Shown here: one piece after another, positions 1 to 9,012 of the stretch
How the letters are laid out: every line of letters starts with the position of its first letter
How positions within the stretch are numbered: the first letter of the stretch is position 1
NCBI GenBank assembly: GCA_963839955.1
Contig: CAWIXB010000001.1
Span: forward strand, 1,116,001 to 1,180,000
Direction of reading: 5' to 3'
Origin: CAWIXB01 sp963839955
GTDB taxonomy: Bacteria > Actinomycetota > Actinomycetes > JACCUZ01
Length of the DNA stretch: 64,000 bases
The notes under the pieces: generated by a model
The model's input: only the letters and a program-made list of their open reading frames with translations
Told to the model about the DNA's origin: nothing
Databases searched by the model: none
Made by a program: the position numbers and the translations under genes

Positions 1-84
1 CGCGCGAAGCTCTACTACCTGCGCGAGCTGCGCGGCAAGGCCGCCAAGATCAAGGAGCGTCGCGACACCCCCGCGTCCCGTTGA
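1..84 (+). CDS. rplS: 50S ribosomal protein L19, C-terminal end only (partial)
   Basis: The window opens inside this gene; the last 27 codons and the TGA stop are present. The visible peptide includes YYLRELRGKAAKIKE, the basic C-terminal tail of bacterial bL19, which sits at the 30S/50S interface of the ribosome. The next gene is lepB, the normal actinobacterial order. The 58 bases between them hold only the lepB ribosome binding site. Confidence 0.9.
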   Translation, partial: RAKLYYLRELRGKAAKIKERRDTPASR

Positions 85-142
85 CGAGTGTCCCGCCCCG
101 GCCGCTCGCGTGCCCTGGGCGGAGACGGAGGACTGACGTTCC

Positions 143-1120
143 ATGACCACGGAGGACAAGACGCCGGCGCCGGGTGACCCGTCTCCCGATGCGCCGACCG
201 CTGCTCCGAGCAAGACGGCGCCCGCCCCCGAACCGGGTGGCAAGGAAGCCGCCGGCGAGAACGTTGCGGGAAAGAACGTGACCGCCGCGGCCGCGTCGGA
301 CAAGCCGTCGACTACCGGGGACTCGACCACCGAGGACGGCAAAGCCTCCAAAACCGGGGCCTCCACAACCGGGGACTCGGCGACGGAGGGCAAGCCGCTC
401 AGCCGGCGCCAGAAGAGGCGCGAGGAGAGGGAAGCGCGCCCGCGGAAGTCCTTCATGCGCGAGCTGCCGGGCATCGTGGTGACCGCCCTGGTGATCTCCG
501 TGCTCATCAAGACGTTTCTCGTGCAGGCGTTCTACATCCCGTCCGGGTCGATGGAGAACACGCTGCTCGTCAACGACCGGGTCCTGGTCAACAAGCTCGC
601 CGACAAGCCCGACGAGATCCATCGCGGCGACGTCGTCGTCTTCCGCGACCCGGGCGGGTGGCTCTCGGCGCCGGACCTGCAGGAGGCCAAGAACGAGGGC
701 GTCCTCGGAAAGCTGAAGGACGGGCTCGTCTTCGTCGGCCTCGCGCCAGCGGCCGGGGAGGAGGACCTCATCAAGCGGGTCATCGGGGTGGGCGGCGACC
801 GCGTCGAGGGCCGGGAGGGGCGGGTCTACGTCAACGGCACCGCGCTCGCGGAGCAGGGCTACCTCTACCCCGAGGACCGGCCCACGGAGCAGGACTTCTC
901 GGTGACCGTGCCCAAGGACAAGATCTGGGTGATGGGCGACCACCGGGCGGTCTCCGAGGACTCACGGGCCCACAACGAGCAGCAGGGCACCTCGGGATTC
1001 GTGCCCGTCGCAGACGTCATCGGGCGCGCCTTCACGGTCGTCTGGCCGATCGACCGGGCCCACCTGCTGCGCCAGCCCAAGACCTTCGACCAGCCTGCCC
1101 TGGGCAACGGGGGGCCCTGA
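143..1120 (+). CDS. lepB: Signal peptidase I (S26 family)
   Basis: This membrane-bound serine protease removes signal peptides from exported proteins. The 325-residue protein has a long disordered, Thr/Ser/Ala/Pro-rich cytoplasmic extension (about residues 1-90, with repeated STTGDS-like units), a basic stretch, and one membrane segment at about 107-128. The catalytic Ser136 lies in PSGSMENTL and the general base Lys211 in LIKRVIGVGGD; VMGDHR and SEDSRAH boxes follow. A GGAGG sequence lies about ten bases before the ATG. It is longer than most LepB proteins because of the N-terminal tail, which is common in actinobacteria. Identity is very secure. Confidence 0.97.
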   Translation: MTTEDKTPAPGDPSPDAPTAAPSKTAPAPEPGGKEAAGENVAGKNVTAAAASDKPSTTGDSTTEDGKASKTGASTTGDSATEGKPLSRRQKRREEREARPRKSFMRELPGIVVTALVISVLIKTFLVQAFYIPSGSMENTLLVNDRVLVNKLADKPDEIHRGDVVVFRDPGGWLSAPDLQEAKNEGVLGKLKDGLVFVGLAPAAGEEDLIKRVIGVGGDRVEGREGRVYVNGTALAEQGYLYPEDRPTEQDFSVTVPKDKIWVMGDHRAVSEDSRAHNEQQGTSGFVPVADVIGRAFTVVWPIDRAHLLRQPKTFDQPALGNGGP

Positions 1121-1152
1121 GCCGTCCTGGCCAGGTCGTAGTCTCGGGTCCC

Positions 1153-1884
1153 ATGGCGAGGTTCGTCGTCCGCCGTCAGGGCGGTCTCTGGGCATACGAG
1201 CGGGCTCTGTCCCGCGCTGGGCTGTGCCCGGTCGCGGGCGCCGACGAGGCGGGCCGGGGCGCCTGTGCGGGCCCCCTGGTCGTCGCGGCCGTGGTCCTGC
1301 CCGAGGGCCGCCGGGGCCAGGTGCCCGACCTCGCCGACTCCAAGCTGCTCACCCCGGTCGTGCGTGAGCGTGTCTACGCCGAGGTCGTCGCCCGCGCCGT
1401 GACCTGGTCCGCCGTCGTGATCCCGCCCGGCGAGGTCGACCGGGTCGGGCTCCATGTCAGCAACGTCGCGGGCATGCGCCGGGCGCTGATGCGCCTCGAC
1501 GTCGAGCCGTCCTACGTCCTGACCGACGGGTTCGCGGTCTCCGGCCTGCCTGCTCCCGGCCTGGCCGTGTGGAAGGGCGACCGGGTCAGCGCGTCCATCG
1601 CGGCGGCCTCGGTCGTGGCCAAGGTGACCCGGGACCGGATCATGACCGGGCTGCACGAACGATTCCCGGCATACGACTTCAATCTGCACAAGGGGTACAT
1701 CACGCCCGTCCACAACGCGGCGCTCGACCGGCACGGGCCCTGCCCGGAGCACCGGTTCTCCTACATCAACGTGGCCCGCCGCGCCCAGGGAGACGCCCGG
1801 GTGCCGGGTCGGACCCTGGTGAGGGTCGCGGCGGGGGAGAATGACGACGTCATGTTGCTCGAGGACGAGGCGGTGACGGTATGA
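1153..1884 (+). CDS. rnhB: Ribonuclease HII
   Basis: This enzyme cleaves the RNA strand of RNA-DNA hybrids and removes ribonucleotides misincorporated into DNA. The 243-residue protein has the family signature AGADEAGRGACAGPLVVAAV, with metal-binding Asp31 and Glu32, followed by LADSKLLTP and an HKGYITPVH motif near the C-terminus. The open frame extends far upstream, but the ATG at 1153 places the signature at the normal distance from the N-terminus. Its last four bases overlap the next gene (ATGA), suggesting translational coupling. Confidence 0.96.
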   Translation: MARFVVRRQGGLWAYERALSRAGLCPVAGADEAGRGACAGPLVVAAVVLPEGRRGQVPDLADSKLLTPVVRERVYAEVVARAVTWSAVVIPPGEVDRVGLHVSNVAGMRRALMRLDVEPSYVLTDGFAVSGLPAPGLAVWKGDRVSASIAAASVVAKVTRDRIMTGLHERFPAYDFNLHKGYITPVHNAALDRHGPCPEHRFSYINVARRAQGDARVPGRTLVRVAAGENDDVMLLEDEAVTV

Positions 1885-2216
1885 GTGCCGAAGACCTCGA
1901 GAAGTACGAGACCGAGATGGAGCTCGCCCTCTATCGGGAGTACCGCGACGTGGTGGGTCTGTTCACCCACGTCGTCGAGACCGAGCGGCGGTTCTACCTC
2001 ACCAACAGTGTCGACCTGCAGGTGCGTTCGACGGACACCGGCGAGGTGTTCTTCGACGTGACGATGTCCGACGCGTGGGTCTGGGACATGTACCGGCCGG
2101 CGCGCTTCGTCAAGAACGTGCGCGTGGTGACGTTCAAGGACGTGAACGTCGAGGAGCTCGCACGCAACGAGCTCGGTGACCTGCACCTCCCGAAGGACGT
2201 GGGACTCGGCGAATGA
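1881..2216 (+). CDS. DUF2469 family conserved small protein
   Basis: This 111-residue acidic protein is nearly invariant in actinobacteria, where it sits directly after rnhB. It starts MSAEDLEKYETEMELALYREY and contains FFDVTMSDAWVWDMYRP and VVTFKDVNVEEL. The family (for example Rv2901c of Mycobacterium tuberculosis) has no established function. There is no signal peptide or membrane segment. Its ATG overlaps the rnhB stop, so the two are probably co-translated. Confidence 0.92.
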   Translation: MSAEDLEKYETEMELALYREYRDVVGLFTHVVETERRFYLTNSVDLQVRSTDTGEVFFDVTMSDAWVWDMYRPARFVKNVRVVTFKDVNVEELARNELGDLHLPKDVGLGE

Positions 2217-2223
2217 GCAGCCG

Positions 2224-2799
2224 ATGACGACCGACGCGCAGGTCGAGCAGGCAACCAGGTTCTGGGTATCCCAGCGGCTCACGCTGATGGTCAACCGCTA
2301 CGACGTCGCGCTCGCGACGGCCGACGGCTCCGTCGGGGAGCAGGTGTGCTTCGTCGAGCAGAAGCGCATGTCGTTCAAGGAGCAGGTGACCTTCACCCGC
2401 AACGGTGCGCCCTCCTTCGGCTTCAAGGCCCGCTCGGTCATGGACCTCCGAGCGACCTACGACGTGGTCGCGGCCGACGGCGGCCAGCTCGGCTACTTCC
2501 GCAAGGACTTCGGCAGTTCGTTGTTGCGCTCGACGTGGAAGCTGCAGCAGCCCGGTCTCCCTGAGGTGACCGGGCAGGAACGCAGCCTGGCGATCGCCTT
2601 GCTCCGTCGCCTGCAGGACGTCGTCCCGCTGCCCTTCCACTTCGACTTCGCCTCCGCCGACGGGCATCCGGTCATGTCGGTGACGCGGAGCACGAAGACT
2701 CTGCGTGACCGTTACCTGCTCGAGGTGCACGACCCGGCGCTCGACCGTCGGCTCGCCATCGCGATGGCCGTCGCGCTCGACGCCCTGCAGGGTCGCTAG
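2224..2799 (+). CDS. LURP-one-related / Tubby-C2-like domain protein
   Basis: This 191-residue protein has no signal peptide. The pattern FVEQKRMSFKEQVTF, then FKARSVMDLRATYDV and GQLGYFRKDFGSSLLRSTW, resembles the LURP-one/phospholipid-scramblase-like beta-barrel fold. Members are common in actinobacteria and their role is unknown. I chose the ATG seven bases after the DUF2469 stop over a start at 2176 that would overlap that gene. The stop overlaps, tail to tail, that of the opposite-strand gene at 2796. The fold is inferred from sequence pattern only. Confidence 0.75.
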   Translation: MTTDAQVEQATRFWVSQRLTLMVNRYDVALATADGSVGEQVCFVEQKRMSFKEQVTFTRNGAPSFGFKARSVMDLRATYDVVAADGGQLGYFRKDFGSSLLRSTWKLQQPGLPEVTGQERSLAIALLRRLQDVVPLPFHFDFASADGHPVMSVTRSTKTLRDRYLLEVHDPALDRRLAIAMAVALDALQGR

Positions 2800-3962
2800 C
2801 TCTCGTCCTTCCCTGCTGGCGGCGGGATCTGCTCGAGCGCCCCGTCGACGTCGAGCCCGGTCAGTTGCAGCAGGTCGACGACCATCGAGCGCACCTGCGC
2901 GAGAACCACGACCGCCGAGAGCTCGGTCGTCGTCGCCACTCGCGACGAGTCGGCGGCGATCGCCTCCAGGTCACCGCGCACGGCCACGGGCAGTCGCCCG
3001 GCGGCCATCTCCTGCGCCATCCGGTCGGCGGCGTCGCCCAGCCGGGCCACCAGGTCGGCGTACGACCCGGGCACCGGTTCGCCGCGCCACGCCGCGACCG
3101 TCACCCGGCGGACCAGCACCCGGACGTTGCGCACCGCCCGGTCGAGGGGCTCCGCGAGGTCGGCGACGGCCCGCAGCCCTTCGCGGTGCCGGCGGCGGAA
3201 CGGCGAGCTGCGCACGACGTCGAGGCCCTCGGCGGCGGCGCGACGCAGCTCGTCCAGGGCGGAGTCGGTGGCACGGGCCCGTTCGAGGGTCTGCGACGCG
3301 CGCTCGACGTCGCCGTCCCGCGCACTGCGCGCGGCCTCCTGCAGGAGGACCGCCAGCTCGGCGGTCACCCGTGCGGCCTCCTCGCGCGGCCGGCGCAGCG
3401 GCGACTGCGGAGCGATCGCGGCGGCGACCAGGGCGACGCCGCCGCCGACCACCGCGTCGAGCCAACGGCCGAGTCCGGCGCCCGGCGAGGGCAACAGGGT
3501 CGAGGCGATGACCGACTGCACGGCGGCCTGGGTGACGATGAGAACGCCGGCGTCGACCAGCAGCGCGACGCTCATCGAAGCGGCGACGACGACGGCGATC
3601 TGCCAGGTTCCGGTGCCCGCCACGTGGGCGAACAGGTCGGCCACGCCGACGCCGACGGCCACGCCCGCGGTGACCTCGGCGACCCGGCGCGGCCGCTGGC
3701 CGTAGGACACGCCCAGGCTGACGATCGCGGCGACCGGTGCGAAGAATGGCTGCTCGTGGTCGAGCAGCTCGCGGGCGACCAGCCAGGCGAGCGCCGCGGC
3801 CAGGGCGACCTGGGCGACCAGGAACGAGCGCTGCCGGAGCCGGTTGACCCGTTCGCGCATCGACGCCCGGCTCCGCCGGGCGGCGCGGGCGCCAAGGTCG
3901 CTGCTCAGTGCTCGCAGGCGGACCACCGAGGCCGGCGGTTGCCGCGTCGGCTCGTCGCTCAC
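2796..3962 (-). CDS. FUSC / aromatic acid exporter family membrane protein
   Basis: The 388-residue protein has a basic N-terminus and about five or six hydrophobic segments in residues 45-190 (including VALAAALAWLVAREL and IAVVVAASMSVALLVDAGVL). A long charged helical cytoplasmic domain follows. The FFAPVAAIVSLGV sequence near the second segment is typical of FUSC/ArAE proteins, inferred exporters of small aromatic or other compounds. I chose the GTG at 3962 because AGGAAGG lies just upstream. It is transcribed against its neighbours and ends tail to tail with the LURP-like gene. The substrate cannot be told. Confidence 0.8.
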   Translation of the reverse strand: MSDEPTRQPPASVVRLRALSSDLGARAARRSRASMRERVNRLRQRSFLVAQVALAAALAWLVARELLDHEQPFFAPVAAIVSLGVSYGQRPRRVAEVTAGVAVGVGVADLFAHVAGTGTWQIAVVVAASMSVALLVDAGVLIVTQAAVQSVIASTLLPSPGAGLGRWLDAVVGGGVALVAAAIAPQSPLRRPREEAARVTAELAVLLQEAARSARDGDVERASQTLERARATDSALDELRRAAAEGLDVVRSSPFRRRHREGLRAVADLAEPLDRAVRNVRVLVRRVTVAAWRGEPVPGSYADLVARLGDAADRMAQEMAAGRLPVAVRGDLEAIAADSSRVATTTELSAVVVLAQVRSMVVDLLQLTGLDVDGALEQIPPPAGKDES

Positions 3963-4092
3963 CTCGCCCGCCTTCCTCGCTTCCTCGCGGTCGTCCACAG
4001 CCGCGCGGGCCCGCCGGCTGTCCACACATCGTGCCGGGTCGGGCTCACGGTGCACGCGCAGGGCCACGCTGCTGGTCGAGGGAGGTGGTCCG

Positions 4093-4449
4093 GTGCGCGC
4101 GAAGGACGTGTTGGGCAGGCACGGCGAGGACGTTGCGGCCGCGCACCTGGTCGGCGCCGGTTTCGCGATCCTGGCGCGCAACTGGCGCTGCCCGGCGGGC
4201 GAGATCGACATCGTGGCGCGCGACGGCGCGGTGCTGGTGATCTGCGAGGTCAAGACCAGGTCGGGGCTGCGCTTCGGTGCACCGCTCGAGGGCGTCACAG
4301 CCCGGAAGGCCGCCCGCCTGCACCGGCTGGCGGCGGCCTGGGTGCACGCGCAGGGCGTGCACCCGAGGGAGATCCGCATCGACCTCGTGGGCGTGCTCCA
4401 GGAGGGGCGGGCACCGGCCCAGGTCGAGCACGTGCGCGGGGTCGGCTGA
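4093..4449 (+). CDS. yraN: UPF0102 YraN family endonuclease-like protein
   Basis: This 118-residue protein has a restriction-endonuclease-like core: GRHGEDVAAAHLV, ARNWRCPAGEIDIVARDG and a VICEVKTRS motif (Asp, then Glu-x-Lys as in PD-(D/E)XK nucleases). The family lies beside comM and dprA in many bacteria and is thought to act on DNA, but its reaction is not established. The GTG start follows GGGAGG at a good distance. The stop lies one base before the comM GTG. Confidence 0.92.
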   Translation: MRAKDVLGRHGEDVAAAHLVGAGFAILARNWRCPAGEIDIVARDGAVLVICEVKTRSGLRFGAPLEGVTARKAARLHRLAAAWVHAQGVHPREIRIDLVGVLQEGRAPAQVEHVRGVG

Positions 4450-4450
4450 C

Positions 4451-6037
4451 GTGCCACTCGCGCGCACCAGGGCGGTCACCCTGGTCGGGGTCGAGGGGCA
4501 CGTCGTCGAGGTCGAGGCCGACCTGGGCGTCGGCGTCCCGTCCTACTCGCTGGTGGGCCTGCCGGACGCGTCACTGGCCGAGTCGCGCGACCGGGTGCGG
4601 GCCGCGTTGGTCAACAGCGACCAGCGGTGGCCTGCGACCAAGCGCGTCACCGTCAACCTGTCGCCGGCCAGCCTGCCCAAGCGGGGCTCCAGCTTCGACC
4701 TGGCGATCGCGGCCGCGATCCTGACCGCCGAGGGTGCGGTGCCCGAGGGCTCCTTCGACGGCGTGGTGGTGCTCGGTGAGCTGGGGCTCGACGGCCAGGT
4801 GCGCCCGGTGCGCGGGGTGCTCCCCGCGGTGGCCGCCGCCGCGCGTGCGGGCGCCGAGGCCGTCATCGTGTCGGCGGCCAACGCCGCCGAGGCGGCGCTC
4901 GTGCCGGGTGTGCGGGTCACCGGGGTCCGCTCGCTGCGAGAGCTGGTGGCGCTGGCCCGGGGCGAGGACGTCCCGGTCGACGACGTGGTCGCGACCGCGG
5001 AGCGGCACGGAACGAGCGGTACGGCGGCCGGCGCAATTGGCGGCTCGGGGAACGACCGGTCCGTCGACCCGGCGCACACGCCGGACCTGGCCGATGTCCG
5101 TGGCCAGACGACCGCGCGCTACCTGCTCGAGGTCGCTGCCGCGGGTGGCCACCACCTGCTCATGCTCGGTCCACCGGGAGCCGGCAAGACGATGCTGGCC
5201 GAGCGGCTGCCCGGGCTGCTCCCGCCGCTCGACCGCGCCGCTGCTCTCGAGGTCACGACGGTGCACTCGGTGGCCGGCTCACTGCCCGCGGGTGCACCGC
5301 TGGTGACCTCACCGCCGTTCCAGGCGCCCCACCACACTGCGTCGGTGCCGGCCATCGTCGGCGGCGGGTCCACGCACATCAGACCGGGAGCAGTCTCGCT
5401 CGCGCACCGGGGCGTGCTGTTCATGGACGAGGCGCCGGAGTTCGCGCCGGCCGTCCTCGACGCACTGCGCCAGCCGCTCGAGTCGGGCGAGGTCAGCGTC
5501 TTCCGGCTGGCGGCCCAGGTGCGGTTCCCGGCGCGCTTTCAGCTCGTGCTCGCGGCGAACCCATGCCCGTGCGGCGCGGGAACCGGCAAGGACTCGATGT
5601 GCCGGTGCGCGCCGATGGCCCGGCTGCGCTACCTCGCGCGTCTCTCGGGGCCGTTGCTCGACCGGATCGATCTGCGCTTCGAGCTGCTCGCCACCACGCG
5701 AGCCGACCTTGCTGGTGACGCTGGCGAGACGACGGCAGCGGTGGCCGACCGGGTCGCGGCCGCTCGCGAGCGGTCGGCCCGGCGACTGTCCGGAACACCG
5801 TGGCGGGTCAATGCCGAGGTGCCCGGCTTCGTGCTGCGCCGTCGCTGGGGTCTGCCCGGTGACGTCACCGCGGTCGCGGAGGAGGAGATGGACCGCGGTG
5901 TACTCACCGCCCGCGGCGTCGACCGCGTGCTGCGGGTCGCCTGGACGCTGGCCGACCTGGCCGGCCATGACCGGCCGGACGCGGGCGACGTCGGGATCGC
6001 GCTGATCTACCGCGGTGTCCAACGGGTGGCCGCGTGA
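4451..6037 (+). CDS. comM: YifB/ComM family Mg-chelatase-like AAA ATPase
   Basis: This 528-residue protein has an N-terminal Lon-protease-like ChlI domain (LVGLPDASLAESRDRVRAAL), a Walker A motif GPPGAGKTML and a Walker B-type LFMDEAPEF. It also has the Cys-containing insert NPCPCGAG, followed by the Mg-chelatase C-terminal lid. ComM of Vibrio is a hexameric helicase that promotes branch migration in natural transformation; the role here is inferred by homology. The GTG start is one base after the yraN stop. The gene overlaps dprA by four bases (GTGA). Confidence 0.95.
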   Translation: MPLARTRAVTLVGVEGHVVEVEADLGVGVPSYSLVGLPDASLAESRDRVRAALVNSDQRWPATKRVTVNLSPASLPKRGSSFDLAIAAAILTAEGAVPEGSFDGVVVLGELGLDGQVRPVRGVLPAVAAAARAGAEAVIVSAANAAEAALVPGVRVTGVRSLRELVALARGEDVPVDDVVATAERHGTSGTAAGAIGGSGNDRSVDPAHTPDLADVRGQTTARYLLEVAAAGGHHLLMLGPPGAGKTMLAERLPGLLPPLDRAAALEVTTVHSVAGSLPAGAPLVTSPPFQAPHHTASVPAIVGGGSTHIRPGAVSLAHRGVLFMDEAPEFAPAVLDALRQPLESGEVSVFRLAAQVRFPARFQLVLAANPCPCGAGTGKDSMCRCAPMARLRYLARLSGPLLDRIDLRFELLATTRADLAGDAGETTAAVADRVAAARERSARRLSGTPWRVNAEVPGFVLRRRWGLPGDVTAVAEEEMDRGVLTARGVDRVLRVAWTLADLAGHDRPDAGDVGIALIYRGVQRVAA

Positions 6038-7155
6038 GCGCCGCCGGAGCCGCGGAGGAGCGCCATGCCCGGGCGGCCCTGGCCCGGCTCGCCGAGCCCG
6101 GCGACGCCCGGCTCGGTGCCCGGATCGCGGCGCTGGGAGCAGGGGAGGTGCTCCGACTGGTGCGCGAGGACCGGCTCTCCGGCCAGGAGGTCGCCCACTA
6201 CCGGGCGCGGCTCATCGGTCTGGACGTCGAGGCCGACCTTCGCAGCGCCGAGCGCGCGGGTGCCCGTTTGCTGGTGCCGGGCGACGACGAGTGGCCGGCC
6301 GCGGTCGACGACCTCGGGCCCGCGGCCCCGTTGGTCCTGTGGGTGCGGGGCGCGGGTGACCTCGCCGATGTGGTGCGGCGTGCGGTGGCGGTGGTCGGCG
6401 CGCGGGCGTGCACGCCCTACGGCGAGCACATGGCCGCCGATCTCGCCGCCGGACTGGGCGAGCGGGGCTGGACGACCGTCTCTGGCGGCGCATTCGGCAT
6501 CGACGCGGCAGCCCACCGCGGCGCGATGGCGGTCAACGCCGGCACGGTCGCAGTGCTCGCGTGCGGGGTCGACGTCGCCTATCCGGCCGGTCACGACCTC
6601 CTGCTGGCGCGCATCGCCGAGCAGGGTGTGGTGATGTCGGAGCTCCCGCCGGGGAGCCGGCCGACGAAGAGCCGGTTCCTGAAGCGCAACAGGGTCATCG
6701 CCGCGCTGGGCCGCGGCACGGTGGTCGTCGAGGCCGCCGTGCGCAGCGGCGCGCTCAACACCGCGGGTCACGCCGCCTCGCTGGGCCGCTCGGTGCTGGC
6801 CGTCCCGGGGCCGGTGACCTCGATGGTGTCGGCGGGTTGCCACGAGCTGGTGCGCACCCAGAACGCGGCGCTGGTCACCGACGCGGCCGACGTCCTCGAC
6901 ATCGTGGGCCGGCTGGGGGTGGACGAGTCGCCGCCGCGCCGCGGCGAGGTTGCACCGCACGACCACCTCGACCCGCTGCAGCTGCGCGTCCTCGACGGCC
7001 TGCCCGCTCGCCGCTGGGCTCCGCCGGACAACGTCTCGAGGGTGGCGGGTGTCGATCCCGGGACGCTGCTTCGCGCGCTCGCGACCCTGCGTGCGATGGG
7101 ACTGGCCGAGTGCGCCGACGGCAGGTGGCGCAGGACGCGCCGGGAAGGTACTTGA
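6034..7155 (+). CDS. dprA: DNA processing protein DprA/Smf
   Basis: DprA loads RecA on incoming single-stranded DNA during transformation. The 373-residue protein has an N-terminal helix-hairpin-like region. Its Rossmann core contains VAVVGARACTPYG, SGGAFGIDAAAHRGA, LACGVDVAYPAGH, SELPPGSRPTKSRFLKRNR and AVRSGALNTAGHA. A C-terminal winged-helix-like domain lies at about residues 310-370. The GTG start overlaps the comM stop, so the two are probably translated together. No competence pilus or ComEC genes lie in this window, so transformation ability cannot be judged. Confidence 0.96.
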   Translation: MSAAGAAEERHARAALARLAEPGDARLGARIAALGAGEVLRLVREDRLSGQEVAHYRARLIGLDVEADLRSAERAGARLLVPGDDEWPAAVDDLGPAAPLVLWVRGAGDLADVVRRAVAVVGARACTPYGEHMAADLAAGLGERGWTTVSGGAFGIDAAAHRGAMAVNAGTVAVLACGVDVAYPAGHDLLLARIAEQGVVMSELPPGSRPTKSRFLKRNRVIAALGRGTVVVEAAVRSGALNTAGHAASLGRSVLAVPGPVTSMVSAGCHELVRTQNAALVTDAADVLDIVGRLGVDESPPRRGEVAPHDHLDPLQLRVLDGLPARRWAPPDNVSRVAGVDPGTLLRALATLRAMGLAECADGRWRRTRREGT

Positions 7156-7186
7156 AACCTCGCACCACACACGCCACCGTGAGGCC

Positions 7187-8146
7187 GTGAGCACGAAGGG
7201 TCACCAGCGGGCACCGTCCGTCGATGTACCCGCGCTTCCGGTCGGCCTGGGCAGCCTGGTCCCCGACTACGAACGCCACCTGCGCGCGGAACGCGGCCTC
7301 TCGCCGCACTCCGTGCGCGCCTATGTCGCCGACGCGAGTGGCCTGCTCGATCACGCCGCGCGGATGGGCCGGCGTGCTCCCGACGAACTGGACCTGTCGG
7401 TGCTGCGCAGCTGGCTCGCCCGGCTGGCCGCGACCGGCCAGGCCCGCTCCAGCGTCGCAAGGCGGGCAGCGGCGGCGCGGGGCTTCACGGCATGGCTGCA
7501 TCGCATCGGGTTGGCGCCGACCGACGCCGGTGCACTGCTGGCCACCCCGCGGATGGGTCGGACCCTGCCCGGAGTGCTCCGCCAGGACGAGGCCGGTGCC
7601 CTGCTCGGGGCCGCGGCGGTCGCCGCCGACGACCGGTCGCCGACGGGGTTGCGCGATCTCGCCGCGTGCGAGCTGCTCTACGCCACGGGCATCCGGGTGG
7701 GCGAGCTGTGCGGCCTCGACATCGACGACGTGGACCGCGACCGTCGGGTGGTGCGGGTCATCGGCAAGGGCGACAAGGAGCGGGTCGTCCCCGTCGGCGT
7801 CCCGGCGCTGCAGGCGGTGGACGCGTGGCTGGCGGAGGGGCGACCGGCCCTGGCGACCACCACCAGCGGGTCGGCGTTGCTGCTGGGAGCCCGCGGTCGC
7901 CGGGTGGACCCGCGGACCGTACGCCGCGCCGTACACGGGCTTTTGTCCGGTATTCCGGGTGCGCCCGATCTCGGCCCGCATGGCCTCCGCCATTCGGCCG
8001 CGACCCACCTCCTGGAGGGTGGAGCCGACCTGAGAAGCGTTCAGGAGCTTTTGGGCCACGCTAGTCTCGCAAGTACGCAGATTTATACCCACGTATCCGT
8101 GGACAGGCTGAAGGCGACCTATGACCAAGCGCACCCAAGGGCGTGA
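7187..8146 (+). CDS. xerC: Tyrosine recombinase XerC
   Basis: This 319-residue site-specific recombinase resolves chromosome dimers at dif with XerD. The N-terminal SAM-like core-binding domain includes YERHLRAERGLSPHSVRAY. The catalytic residues are visible: Arg170 (GIRVGEL), Lys in GKGDKERVV, His265 and Arg268 (HGLRH), His291 (LLGHASLAST) and nucleophile Tyr300 (IYTHV). The GTG start at 7187 gives the usual XerC length. The position between dprA and whiG is the actinobacterial xerC position. It overlaps the longest reading of the sigma gene by 26 bases. Confidence 0.95.
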   Translation: MSTKGHQRAPSVDVPALPVGLGSLVPDYERHLRAERGLSPHSVRAYVADASGLLDHAARMGRRAPDELDLSVLRSWLARLAATGQARSSVARRAAAARGFTAWLHRIGLAPTDAGALLATPRMGRTLPGVLRQDEAGALLGAAAVAADDRSPTGLRDLAACELLYATGIRVGELCGLDIDDVDRDRRVVRVIGKGDKERVVPVGVPALQAVDAWLAEGRPALATTTSGSALLLGARGRRVDPRTVRRAVHGLLSGIPGAPDLGPHGLRHSAATHLLEGGADLRSVQELLGHASLASTQIYTHVSVDRLKATYDQAHPRA

Positions 8147-8996
8147 AGGCTCTTCAGCCGGCACGGCTATCAGGGGCGGGGGCGCGGTGAGTACGGACGA
8201 AGAGGGAGCAGCCGCTCAGAAGAGCGCGGCCGAGGCCGCGCTGCGCGAGCTGTGGATCGAGTTCAAGGGAAGCACCGAGCGCCATCACCTGCGCGAGCGG
8301 CTGATCCTGCACTACTCGCCACTGGTGAAGTACGTCGCAGGCCGCGTCGGTGTCGGACTGCCCCCGAACATCGAGCAGGCCGACCTGGTGTCCTACGGCA
8401 TCTTCGGCCTCATCGACGCCATCGAGAAGTTCGACCTCGAGCGCGCGATCAAGTTCGAGACCTACGCGATCAGTCGCATCCGCGGCGCCATCATCGACGA
8501 GCTGCGCGCGATCGACTGGATCCCTCGCTCGGTGCGCTTCAAGGCGCGGGAGGTGGAGAAGGCCTACGCCAGCCTCGAGGGCAAGCTGCACCGCACGCCC
8601 ACCGAGGTCGAGGTCGCTGCCGAGATGGAGATCGGCCTGAGCGACCTGCACGCGATCTTCAGCCAGGTGTCGTTCGTCAACGTCGTCGCACTCGACGAGC
8701 TGCTCAGCGTCGGCGGCGAGAAAGGCGACAAGCTCAGTCTCGTCGACACGCTCGAGGACGCCAAGGCCGAGGACCCCGTCCTCGCGTTCGAGTCCGAAGA
8801 GACCAAGTACCTGCTCGCCAAGGCCATCAACACGTTGCCGGAGCGCGAGAAGATCGTCGTCACCCTCTACTACTACGAGGGCTTGACACTCGCCGAGATC
8901 GGCCAGGTGCTGGGCGTGACCGAGAGCCGCATCTGCCAGATGCACACCAAGGCCGTGCTGCAGCTGCGCGGCAAGCTGGCCGACTCGAAGGACTAG
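8121..8996 (+). CDS. whiG: RNA polymerase sigma factor of the WhiG/FliA family
   Basis: The 291-residue sigma factor has region 2 (LVKYVAGRVGVGLPPNIEQ, SYGIFGLIDAIEKFD, KFETYAISRIRGAIIDELR), region 3 (IPRSVRFKAREVEKAY) and region 4 (LPEREKIVVTLYYYEGLTL with ESRICQMHTKA). In Streptomyces WhiG starts sporulation; in motile actinobacteria the same family drives flagellar genes. Neither flagellar nor spore genes nor an anti-sigma gene lie nearby, so the regulon cannot be decided. The ATG at 8121 lies inside xerC. A GTG at 8187 after a G-rich stretch is an equally plausible start and removes a 22-residue, poorly conserved leader. Confidence 0.93.
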   Translation: MTKRTQGREGSSAGTAIRGGGAVSTDEEGAAAQKSAAEAALRELWIEFKGSTERHHLRERLILHYSPLVKYVAGRVGVGLPPNIEQADLVSYGIFGLIDAIEKFDLERAIKFETYAISRIRGAIIDELRAIDWIPRSVRFKAREVEKAYASLEGKLHRTPTEVEVAAEMEIGLSDLHAIFSQVSFVNVVALDELLSVGGEKGDKLSLVDTLEDAKAEDPVLAFESEETKYLLAKAINTLPEREKIVVTLYYYEGLTLAEIGQVLGVTESRICQMHTKAVLQLRGKLADSKD

Positions 8997-9012
8997 GCGT
9001 ACGCCGGCTGGT

